DNA of 64,000 bases from Streptomyces lincolnensis. GTDB lineage: Bacteria > Actinomycetota > Actinomycetes > Streptomycetales > Streptomycetaceae. The DNA is taken from NCBI RefSeq assembly GCF_021173675.1, contig NZ_JAIHON010000003.1:372001-436000 (forward strand), in the 5' to 3' direction. Positions 42,105 to 49,111 of this stretch are shown here, one piece after another; the first letter of the stretch is position 1; each line of letters opens with the position of its first letter. The notes beneath the pieces were generated by a model. It saw only the letters and a list, made by a program, of their open reading frames with translations. It ran no database searches and had not been told where the DNA came from. A program made the position numbers and the translations under genes.

Positions 42105-43753
42105 CGGGCTTCGAGGCGATCGACGCGCTGCTCGCCGCCGCGAAGGAGGAGGTCCCGCTGCCCTCCGTGGAGGAACGGCGTGCCCTGCGCGAGCAGTTGA
42201 ACCTCTCGCGCGCTCAGGTCGCCCAGGTCCTCGGGGTCAGCCCGTCGACGGTCGGCGGCTGGGAGAGCGGGCGCGATCCGGGCGGCGAGGTGCGCGAGAA
42301 GTACGCGTACTTCCTCGAAGGGGCCCGCACCAAGCTGGCGGAGAGGGCGGGCGAGCCGGTCGAGGCCGTCACCGACGCCACCCCCGACGGCGCCGTGGAG
42401 GAGGGCGCGGACGTCTCGGCGGCCGACAGCGGGGCGGAGGACGTCGAGTCCCTCCCCGCGCCCCGGCCGTGCGTCCTGTGCGGCGGCCCGGCCCGCCACC
42501 AGGTGGCCGGCTTCCCCCAGCACCTGGACCCCACCGACTGCGGCACGGCGCCGGCCGCGCGGCCCTCACACGCGGCCGAACCGCGGCAAGCGGCCGCGGA
42601 CCCGGCAGCACCGGGACACCCGGCCGGAGGCGCGGCGGTCCCGGAGCCGCCGGTCGCGCGGGGGGTGGCACCGGGACAGCCCGGGAAGCCGGCCGCGCAG
42701 ACGGAGGAGACCCGGCGCCCCACCCGCGGGGACCGGCCCCGGCGCCTCGCGCAGCAGGTTCCCGTCCGTCCCGTCGGCCGCCGTGTGCAGACCGCCGTCT
42801 CCGGGTCCCCCGACCTGATCGGCCAGGCCGTCGCGGCCGCGCTCGCCCGGCACGACGGCGATGTCGACGCCGCCACCGCGGCGCTGGTCAAGCGCGCGAT
42901 CCCGGACGCGATGGCGTTGCTCGACGAGACCCGCAAGGGCGGTCGCTACGACATCGTCGCGCACCCCTGGATCCCGGACGTGCTGCGCAAGCAGTCCGCG
43001 CGCGGCGCCGACCAGATCTGGGAGGCCCGCCCCAAGTGGTTCCGCGCGCACCTCCCGCCCGGCGTCCACGAGGTGACGGCCCTGGACATCAACGGCGCCT
43101 ACCTCAGCGCCCTGAAGACCCACCTCCCGATCGGCCGGCTGGAGCATTCCACGGGCTTCGGCCACGACCGCCGCCGCGCCGGCGTCCACCTGATCACCCC
43201 ACCGGTCTGGGAGCACGAGGACGTCCTGCCCAACCCGATCGGCAACCGCGACGAGCCCGGCCCGCTCTGGGTGACCGAGCCGACGCTGCGCCTCCTGCTG
43301 CGCCTGTCCGGGCCGACGTACGGACTGTGCGACCCGCCGGAGATCCACGAGTCGTTCACCTCCGGCGCGACGGAAGGCCTCCTGGAGAAGTTCCGGGTCG
43401 CGCTGAAGGACGCCCGGGACGGGGCGATCGCCGCGGGCGACGAGGTGACGCTCGAATACGTGAAGGCGATGTACTCGAAGTTCGTCTCCACGATGGGGGA
43501 GTCGAACTACAACCGGGAGCTGTACCGCCCGGACTGGATGCACCTGATCCGCTCCCAGGCCTTCGCCAACCTCTGGATGAAGGCCTACAAGGCGCACGCC
43601 GAGGGTCTCACCGTCGTCCGTGCGATGGGCACCGACGAACTGCACGTCAGCGGCGACTGGCGGACGGTGTTCCCGGAAGGCCGAGGCGTGTCCGAGGTGA
43701 AGGTCAAGGACGTGTATACGGTGGGCTCCGGTGCCGAGTCCGACGGCCCGTAG
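42101..43753 (+). CDS. Tap-like telomere-associated protein homologue
   Basis: A 550-residue protein. The N-terminus (LREQLNLSRAQVAQVLGVSP, then STVGGWESGR) is an XRE HTH as in Streptomyces Tap; a low-complexity Pro/Ala stretch follows. The C-terminal 300 residues have LDINGAYLSAL (Asp329), YVKAMYSKF (Lys455) and GTDELHV (Asp512). These lie in the order and spacing of motifs A, B and C of protein-primed family-B DNA polymerases, though the first Asp of motif C is Gly. In linear Streptomyces DNA, Tap binds telomeres and recruits the terminal protein. Tap is usually longer (about 740 residues from memory) and near chromosome ends. Polymerase activity is a hypothesis only. Confidence 0.6.
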   Translation: MTGFEAIDALLAAAKEEVPLPSVEERRALREQLNLSRAQVAQVLGVSPSTVGGWESGRDPGGEVREKYAYFLEGARTKLAERAGEPVEAVTDATPDGAVEEGADVSAADSGAEDVESLPAPRPCVLCGGPARHQVAGFPQHLDPTDCGTAPAARPSHAAEPRQAAADPAAPGHPAGGAAVPEPPVARGVAPGQPGKPAAQTEETRRPTRGDRPRRLAQQVPVRPVGRRVQTAVSGSPDLIGQAVAAALARHDGDVDAATAALVKRAIPDAMALLDETRKGGRYDIVAHPWIPDVLRKQSARGADQIWEARPKWFRAHLPPGVHEVTALDINGAYLSALKTHLPIGRLEHSTGFGHDRRRAGVHLITPPVWEHEDVLPNPIGNRDEPGPLWVTEPTLRLLLRLSGPTYGLCDPPEIHESFTSGATEGLLEKFRVALKDARDGAIAAGDEVTLEYVKAMYSKFVSTMGESNYNRELYRPDWMHLIRSQAFANLWMKAYKAHAEGLTVVRAMGTDELHVSGDWRTVFPEGRGVSEVKVKDVYTVGSGAESDGP

Positions 43754-43758
43754 GCTTC

Positions 43759-43782
43759 CAGGAATTCCGTCAGGAATTCCGT
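43759..43782. repeat. Two tandem 12-bp repeats CAGGAATTCCGT
   Basis: Two exact adjacent copies of CAGGAATTCCGT in the 50-base gap between the Tap-like and Tpg-like genes. Each contains the palindrome GGAATTCC. They could be an operator or a binding site for one of the HTH proteins of the locus, resembling a minimal iteron. Confidence 0.6.
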
Positions 43783-43803
43783 TCGGCGAGATGAGGAGAC
43801 GAG

Positions 43804-44379
43804 GTGCCGGAGCGTCATATCGAGTTCGGGAAATTCGGGGCGCGAGGTGTCAGGGGCCATGAGGCCGTGGCCCGGCAGCTGGACGCGCTCGCCGGTTTCG
43901 TCACGACCCCGGTCACCGCGCGCCGCGGTCTGGTGGCGCGCCTGCACTACCTCACCCGTACGCCGCACGCCCGCCGGGCGGCCCGCGAGGCGGGGCTGAC
44001 GGTCACCGACCGCACGCTCAGGGCGTGGCTGGAGGGGACCCGCAGTCCCTCCAGGCGCAACCTGGAGAGGATCGAGACCGCCTACCGCACGGTGCGCCGC
44101 CACAACGTGGCCCGCTATCTGCTCGCCCGTCTCAACCGGGAGGGCCGCGGCACCCGGGTGGAGTTCCACCCGGTCAACCAGTCCCAGGTCGATCGCCCGC
44201 ACCAGCGGGTGGTGGAGTACCGCACGCTCAACGTGCGCCGCTGGGACGGGATCGTCGAGGCCTGGGCCGCGGACGACCAGGACGCGCTGGACGAGGCCTG
44301 GGTCACGCACGCCGTGGTGGATCTCGGCTCCCAGTGGGGCCAGTACGAGTACGTCACGAACATCGGCTTCGCGGCCTGA
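43804..44379 (+). CDS. Tpg-like terminal-protein-type HTH protein
   Basis: A 191-residue basic protein. A HTH is readable at about residues 55-85 (AREAGLTVTDRTLRAWLEGT, then RSPSRRNLERIETAY), similar to the HTH of Streptomyces Tpg terminal proteins (about 184 residues from memory). The C-terminus (WGQYEYVTNIGFAA) is acidic and aromatic, as in Tpg. Tpg primes end replication by carrying the first nucleotide. The GTG has AGGAG 6 bases upstream. It follows the Tap-like gene, as tpg follows tap at chromosome ends. The resemblance is partial, and a plain regulator is possible. Confidence 0.5.
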   Translation: MPERHIEFGKFGARGVRGHEAVARQLDALAGFVTTPVTARRGLVARLHYLTRTPHARRAAREAGLTVTDRTLRAWLEGTRSPSRRNLERIETAYRTVRRHNVARYLLARLNREGRGTRVEFHPVNQSQVDRPHQRVVEYRTLNVRRWDGIVEAWAADDQDALDEAWVTHAVVDLGSQWGQYEYVTNIGFAA

Positions 44380-44414
44380 CACCACCGGCGGGGCCGCCGG
44401 CCGGCCGCCACGAC

Positions 44415-44447
44415 GAGGGGCCCGCACCCGTGAGGTGCGGGCCCCTC
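44415..44447 (+). terminator. Terminator after the Tpg-like gene
   Basis: A 14-bp perfect stem (GAGGGGCCCGCACC with its complement) around the loop CGTGA, 35 bases after the Tpg-like stop. It separates the Tap/Tpg-like transcript from the LexA paralogue. Confidence 0.8.
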
Positions 44448-44459
44448 ACCCGTAGAAAG

Positions 44460-44474
44460 TCGAAAGGGTGTTTC
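44460..44474 (+). promoter_or_regulatory. SOS-box-like site before the LexA paralogue
   Basis: TCGAAAGGGTGTTTC differs from the actinobacterial LexA box (TCGAACRNRYGTTYG) at two of fifteen positions and lies 60 bases before the start codon. Self-regulation by this LexA paralogue, or control by the main LexA, is plausible. Confidence 0.45.
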
Positions 44475-44534
44475 ATTCGCGGAGGAGGGCAGGTTAGGGT
44501 CACGCTGTAGGAGATCTTGTGTGGAGGTGCCCCC

Positions 44535-45206
44535 ATGGAGAACAGCGTGCCGGCCCGGCCAGGACGTCCACCGGGCACCGGGGCCGTGGAAGGGGCACTG
44601 ACGGCCCGCCAGGAGGACATCGTCCTGTTCATCAGGGACGCCGTCCGGCGCCAGGGCTATCCGCCGTCGATGCGCGAGATCGGCCAGGCCGTGAACCTCG
44701 CGAGCACCTCCTCGGTCGCTCATCAGCTGATGACGCTGGAGCGCAAGGGCGTGCTGTACCGCGACCCGCACCGGCCGCGCGCCTATCGCGTCCGTGACTC
44801 CTGGGCCCCCGATCTGGAGGACCGGGCCGCGCACCCGGTCGACGTGCCGCTGGTCGGACGGATCGCGGCCGGTGCGCCGCTGCTCGCCGAGGAGATGGTC
44901 GAGGACGTCTACACGCTGCCGCGCCAACTCGTCGGCGAGGGCGAGATGTTCGCCCTGACGGTGTCCGGTGACAGCATGATCGACGCGGCGATCTGCGACG
45001 GCGACATCGTCATCGTGCGCCGCCAGGACAGCGCCGACCACGGCGACATCGTCGCCGCCCTCCTCGACGACGAGGCCACGGTCAAGCAACTGCACCGCAA
45101 GGACGGCCAGGTCTGGCTCATGCCCCGCAACCCCGCCTACGAGCCGATCCCCGGCGACCAGGTCCAGGTGCTGGGGAAGGTCGCGAGCGTCCTGCGCCGC
45201 CTCTGA
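44535..45206 (+). CDS. LexA-family repressor (probable paralogue)
   Basis: A 223-residue SOS-type repressor with a winged-helix N-terminus ([34 protein letters not shown]) and an S24 C-terminal domain. The self-cleavage site is Ala112-Gly113 ([10 protein letters not shown]); the catalytic dyad is Ser147 (GDSM) and Lys184 (ATVK), so RecA-stimulated cleavage should work. It has AAGAP where Streptomyces LexA, from memory, has AAGGP, and the LexA gene is normally elsewhere, so I take it as a second LexA. The ATG has GGAGG 8 bases upstream. It stands next to the Tap/Tpg-like genes, an interesting link to DNA damage and replication. Confidence 0.82.
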   Translation: MENSVPARPGRPPGTGAVEGALTARQEDIVLFIRDAVRRQGYPPSMREIGQAVNLASTSSVAHQLMTLERKGVLYRDPHRPRAYRVRDSWAPDLEDRAAHPVDVPLVGRIAAGAPLLAEEMVEDVYTLPRQLVGEGEMFALTVSGDSMIDAAICDGDIVIVRRQDSADHGDIVAALLDDEATVKQLHRKDGQVWLMPRNPAYEPIPGDQVQVLGKVASVLRRL

Positions 45207-45272
45207 GCGCCGCCGGCACACGATCCGTACCGCCCGAGGGACACGCACGCGCACCCGTCGGCCCGCCCTCGT

Positions 45273-47258
45273 TCACGGCATGCCCAGGCTCTTTCGATAC
45301 GGTGCCAGGGGACCGGAGTTCGCCACGACGGCGGCACACGCGGCATCGGCGGCGCAGGTTCGGCCCGGGTTCTCGGCAGGCAGCAGGGTGTTGCCGGAGA
45401 ACTCCAGGTCGTGCGGGTCTCCGCAGCCCTCGTCCGGGTTCTGCTCGTCGGCCGGCGGCCAGGCGCCGGGGAAGGCCCGCCGCTCGACCCACTCGGGCAC
45501 CGCGTCGTCCCAGAAGTTGCCGCGGTAGCGCACGTGCCGGACGGGGCGGTCCCCCCACTCCTCACTGCACCCGCCGATGGAGGCGACGTAGTCGTGGACG
45601 ACGTTGCGGTCCACGGTGACCCACTTGGAGCTGTCGTCGGTGTAGATGCCGACGTTCCAGACGCCGTACTTGCTGTCGGTGACCGCGTTGCCGCTGATCA
45701 CGGCCCCGTCGGCGTACGAGGTGCCCTGTTCGCCGCGCAGGTAGATCCCGCCTCCGTCGACCAGGAGCCGGTTCGTCGCGAACACGCGGTTGTCGAGGAT
45801 GCGGTTGCCGTGCATGACGCCGCGTAGGTCCTCGGCGGGCCCCGACAGGATGCCGGTGTAGGGGACGTCGTCGACCTGGTTGTGCGCGATGGTGGTCTCC
45901 TGGGTCGCGGTGTCCCAGATGCCGGAGGACGCGCGGTACTCGGCGCCGGTGCGGTGGATCCAGTTGTTGGTGATCCGGTTGCCGCGGTTGGTGCCCTTCA
46001 TGGCGGGCGGGACCACCCCCATCAGGATCCCGCCGTCGGAGACATCGGTGATGACGTTGCCGTCCACCACGTTGTGTGAGCTGTTCTGCGACAACTCCAG
46101 GGCCTGGGCGCCCAGATGGATGAACCGGTTGCCCTCCAGGGTGATCCGCTCGGCGGTACGGAAGGCGACCGCGCCCGGCACCGTCAGCAGCTCCGGCTCC
46201 GCATCCTTCCCGGGCCGCAGGTACATGCTCCACGCGGCGGGGAAACCGGCCGGCTCGTTCGGTGCCAGCCAGGTGGCGTGGGCGAAGGTCAGGCCGCGGA
46301 AGCCGACGTCGTGCAGCGGCCTGCCGGGCCGGCCGCTGCCGGTGACCAGGGACTCCAGGACGGGCGCGACCACCCGGGCGCGGCGCACGTCCTCCCCGGG
46401 CCGGGGCAGGTAGAGCAGCTGGTGGTGTCCGGGGCGTGAGCGGTCCAGGTACCAGCTGCCGGGCCGGTGCGCGAAACTCGTGGAGTTCTCCACGACGGCC
46501 GGCTCCTTCAGCAACTCCGGCCCGCCGTACAGCGCTTGGATCAGGTCCCAGCACGGCTGGTCCATGGTGAGGGCGGACCCACGGCCGCTCGCGGAGACAC
46601 CGGCGACCCCGCAGCGGCCCTCGACGTAGCCGGACCGGTAGACGAACTCGACGTCGCGGGGGTTCCGCCAGGTCCGGGGGACGGCGCTGTCGGTGACATA
46701 GCCGGTCTTCGTCACCTTGAGCGCGCCGGGGAAGCCCGCGCCCTCACGGGTCAGCCGCGTAGCGCGCCGGTCGTCGACGTAGAGCTGACGGGTGTCGAGG
46801 GCGCCCACGTCCGCCCGCCAGAAGCCCTTCAGTTGCGGGTCGGGCCGCCATCCGGAGATCTCCCGGCCCCCGCTGAAGGTCACCCGTTCCTGACGGGGTG
46901 TCCCGTAGCCGTAGGCCTGGTAGATGACGCGATGGCCGTTGCGGCCCGAGTCGCCCGCGGCCTCCGACAGCCGCAGGGGTGCCTTCAGGGTGTAGGTCCC
47001 GCCCCGCAGGTTCACCACCAGGTCCGACGTCATCCCGGCCGCTCGCGCGCGTATGGCCTGTTGGGCCCGTGCCGGAGTGGCGAAGGGCCGGTCCACCGTG
47101 CCCGGCCAGGAGTCCTTCCCCCAGGGAGCGACGTACAACTGAGCCGCGGTGTCGGGCGTGGCCGCCGCCGGGGACGGCGCCGCCGCCATCGACATCCCGA
47201 CCGCCCACGCCGCCGCTATCCCAACGGCCGCTCGTGTCCGCGTACGCAAGAACGCCAT
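45273..47258 (-). CDS. Secreted right-handed beta-helix protein
   Basis: A 661-residue exported protein, signal peptide to about residue 33 (PAAATPDT). LYVAPWGKDSWPGTVDRPFA with GGTYTL is the usual start of parallel beta-helix polysaccharide enzymes. Repeated helix turns then appear (NRFIHLGAQALELSQNSSHN, GNVITDVSDGGILMG, NNWIHRTGAEYRASSGIWD). The C-terminus has several cysteines. The family includes polysaccharide lyases and GH-type hydrolases; the substrate is not clear. A GGAGG 4 bases upstream sets the ATG. Divergent from the GH18 gene across a promoter region with repeats. Confidence 0.75.
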   Translation of the reverse strand: MAFLRTRTRAAVGIAAAWAVGMSMAAAPSPAAATPDTAAQLYVAPWGKDSWPGTVDRPFATPARAQQAIRARAAGMTSDLVVNLRGGTYTLKAPLRLSEAAGDSGRNGHRVIYQAYGYGTPRQERVTFSGGREISGWRPDPQLKGFWRADVGALDTRQLYVDDRRATRLTREGAGFPGALKVTKTGYVTDSAVPRTWRNPRDVEFVYRSGYVEGRCGVAGVSASGRGSALTMDQPCWDLIQALYGGPELLKEPAVVENSTSFAHRPGSWYLDRSRPGHHQLLYLPRPGEDVRRARVVAPVLESLVTGSGRPGRPLHDVGFRGLTFAHATWLAPNEPAGFPAAWSMYLRPGKDAEPELLTVPGAVAFRTAERITLEGNRFIHLGAQALELSQNSSHNVVDGNVITDVSDGGILMGVVPPAMKGTNRGNRITNNWIHRTGAEYRASSGIWDTATQETTIAHNQVDDVPYTGILSGPAEDLRGVMHGNRILDNRVFATNRLLVDGGGIYLRGEQGTSYADGAVISGNAVTDSKYGVWNVGIYTDDSSKWVTVDRNVVHDYVASIGGCSEEWGDRPVRHVRYRGNFWDDAVPEWVERRAFPGAWPPADEQNPDEGCGDPHDLEFSGNTLLPAENPGRTCAADAACAAVVANSGPLAPYRKSLGMP

Positions 47259-47354
47259 ACCGCCTCCTCGATCGTCCCGGCCAGCCTGGGGGAGGGGGCG
47301 GTGCCGGGACATCGGCCGATCGTGTCCGGAGCCGTCACCTCGGGCGGCGGAGCC

Positions 47355-47399
47355 TCGACCAAAGTCGGCGGCGGCCGGATTGCACGTCGACCAAAGTCG
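47355..47399. repeat. Two copies of TCGACCAAAGTCG, 32 bases apart
   Basis: Exact copies at 47355-47367 and 47387-47399, with weaker relatives (CGACCGAAGCCG, CGACCGACTTCGG) just after. The spacing is about three helical turns, so one protein could bind both on the same face. They lie about 100-140 bases upstream of the beta-helix gene and are likely operators. Confidence 0.55.
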
Positions 47400-47450
47400 A
47401 CCGAAGCCGACGGACGTTGGCGGACGGCGACCGACTTCGGCCCGAGGATC

Positions 47451-47462
47451 TGGTTCAGACCA
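47451..47462. promoter_or_regulatory. DasR-responsive-element-like site
   Basis: TGGTTCAGACCA resembles the core of the DasR site (consensus ACTGGTCTAGACCACT), keeping TGGT and ACCA but with two changes in the middle. It lies 5 bases before the -35 of the GH18 promoter. DasR controls chitin and GlcNAc genes, so the location fits. Confidence 0.5.
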
Positions 47463-47467
47463 AACCC

Positions 47468-47496
47468 TTGACAGGCAAATCTCTCACTTCTTAAAT
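47468..47496 (+). promoter_or_regulatory. Consensus promoter TTGACA-N17-TTAAAT for the GH18 gene
   Basis: TTGACA at 47468-47473 and TTAAAT at 47491-47496 are separated by exactly 17 bases and sit immediately downstream of the DasR-like site. The AT-rich stretch stands out in this genome. Transcription would run toward the GH18 gene and leave a leader of about 170 bases. Confidence 0.65.
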
Positions 47497-47672
47497 CACG
47501 TAGTGAACTAAGTGCTCACCAGGGTCGGTTACCGCGCTCCAGCCCCCTGTCGGCGCGGTACCCGTCCACTTCCCCTGCTCGCCCCACGTCTGCCTCTCAG
47601 GCCGATCTGTCATATGTCATGCCCCTGTCATTCACGACGGGATCCCCCACTCCAGAAACGGACGCCGACGCG

Positions 47673-49061
47673 ATGACCACGAGGTTTCCGCACAGTCCCG
47701 CCGCACGCGGCCTACTGGGCACGGCCATTGCCGCCGCCCTTCTCACCGCCCTCACCGGCACCCCCGCCAGCGGTGCCGCGACGGCCACCGGACAGATCAC
47801 CGGCGTCGGCGGCATGTGTGTGGACGTCGCGGGCGCCGCCACGGCCAACGGCACGGCCGTCCAGCTCTACGACTGCAACGGCACCGCGGCGCAGCAGTGG
47901 ACCGTCGGCGGCGACGGCACGATCCGCGCGCTCGGCAAGTGCCTCGACGTGGCCTCGGGCGGCACCGCCGACGGAACGCGCACCCAGCTGTGGGACTGCA
48001 ACGGCAGCGCCGCCCAGCGGTGGACCGTCACCGCTGCCCGGGACATCGTCAACCCGCAGGCGGACAAATGCCTGGACGCCACCGGCAACAGCTCCGCCAA
48101 CGGCACCCCGCTCCAGATATGGACCTGCACCGGAGCCGCCAACCAGAAGTGGACGGCCCCGGGCGGCGGCGGGACGGACCCGGCACCCGTCGGCCCCATG
48201 GCCGTGGCGCCGTACCTCTACAACGGCTGGGGCAGCCCGCCCAGCCCGACCACGGTGATGAACGCGACCGGCGTCAAGTGGTTCACGCTCGCCTTCGTCC
48301 TCAGCAACGGCTACTGCAACCCGCAGTGGGACGGCAGCCGCCCGCTGACCGGGGGAGTGGACCAGCAGACCGTCACCACCGTGCGCGGTGCGGGCGGCGA
48401 TGTCATCCCGTCCTTCGGCGGCTGGAGCGGCAACAAGCTGGAGAGCTCCTGCTCCAGCGCGGGCGAGCTGGCCGCCGCGTACCAGAAGGTCATCAACGCC
48501 TACGGGCTGAAGGCGATCGACATCGACATCGAGGCCGCGGCCTACGACAGCCCGACGGTGCAGCAGCGCACGGTCGACGCCCTGAAGACCGTCAAGGCCA
48601 ACAACCCCGGGATCAAGGTGTACATCACCTTCGGCACTGGCCAGAACGGCCCCGACAGCAGTCTGATCGGCAGGGCCGCCGCCTCCGGGCTCACCGTCGA
48701 CAGCTGGACGATCATGCCGTTCAACTTCGGCGGCGCCGGACAGAACATGGGTCAACTCACCGTCCGAGCCGCCGAGGGCCTCAAGACCGCGGTCAAGAAC
48801 GCGTACGGCTACACCGACGACCAGGCCTACCGGCGCACCGGCATCTCCTCGATGAACGGCATCACCGACAACAACGAGACGGTGACCGTCGCCGACTTCC
48901 GCACCATCCTCGCCTACGCCCAGCAGCGCCACCTGGCCCGGCTGACCTTCTGGTCGGTCAACCGCGACCGGCCCTGCACCGGAGGCGGCGCCGACACCTG
49001 CTCGGGCATCGCCCAGCAGCCCTGGGACTTCACCCGGGTCCTCGCCCAGTACAACGGCTGA
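47673..49061 (+). CDS. Secreted GH18 chitinase-like enzyme with ricin lectin domain
   Basis: A 462-residue exported protein. Signal peptide to about residue 34 (ASGAATAT), then a ricin B-type beta-trefoil (three QxW repeats: AAQQWTV, AAQRWTV, ANQKWTA) to about residue 170, and a GH18 barrel. The catalytic motif reads AIDIDIE with Glu287 as the acid; SFGGWSG and SWTIMPFNFGG support the family. The ATG at 47673 starts the signal peptide. A DasR-like site and strong promoter lie upstream, fitting regulation by GlcNAc. Chitinase or endo-glycosidase activity are both possible, given the slightly altered motif. Confidence 0.87.
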   Translation: MTTRFPHSPAARGLLGTAIAAALLTALTGTPASGAATATGQITGVGGMCVDVAGAATANGTAVQLYDCNGTAAQQWTVGGDGTIRALGKCLDVASGGTADGTRTQLWDCNGSAAQRWTVTAARDIVNPQADKCLDATGNSSANGTPLQIWTCTGAANQKWTAPGGGGTDPAPVGPMAVAPYLYNGWGSPPSPTTVMNATGVKWFTLAFVLSNGYCNPQWDGSRPLTGGVDQQTVTTVRGAGGDVIPSFGGWSGNKLESSCSSAGELAAAYQKVINAYGLKAIDIDIEAAAYDSPTVQQRTVDALKTVKANNPGIKVYITFGTGQNGPDSSLIGRAAASGLTVDSWTIMPFNFGGAGQNMGQLTVRAAEGLKTAVKNAYGYTDDQAYRRTGISSMNGITDNNETVTVADFRTILAYAQQRHLARLTFWSVNRDRPCTGGGADTCSGIAQQPWDFTRVLAQYNG

Positions 49062-49111
49062 CCCGCGCCTGCCCACCCCCCTCACGCCGCCGCATCGGCA
49101 CAGGAGAAGAC

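Larger units (their letters stand above)
47259..47672. other. Divergent promoter region between beta-helix and GH18 genes
   Basis: A 414-base gap holding two TCGACCAAAGTCG copies near the beta-helix side, a DasR-like site and a consensus promoter pointing to GH18. The last 150 bases before the GH18 ATG show no clear element; an earlier ATG at 47619 lacks a ribosome site. Confidence 0.6.

Noticed and set aside
41796..45206. An integrated plasmid or phage around the Tap/Tpg-like genes
   Set aside because: No integrase, transposase, tRNA, direct-repeat boundaries or structural phage genes are seen, and codon use looks like that of the neighbours.
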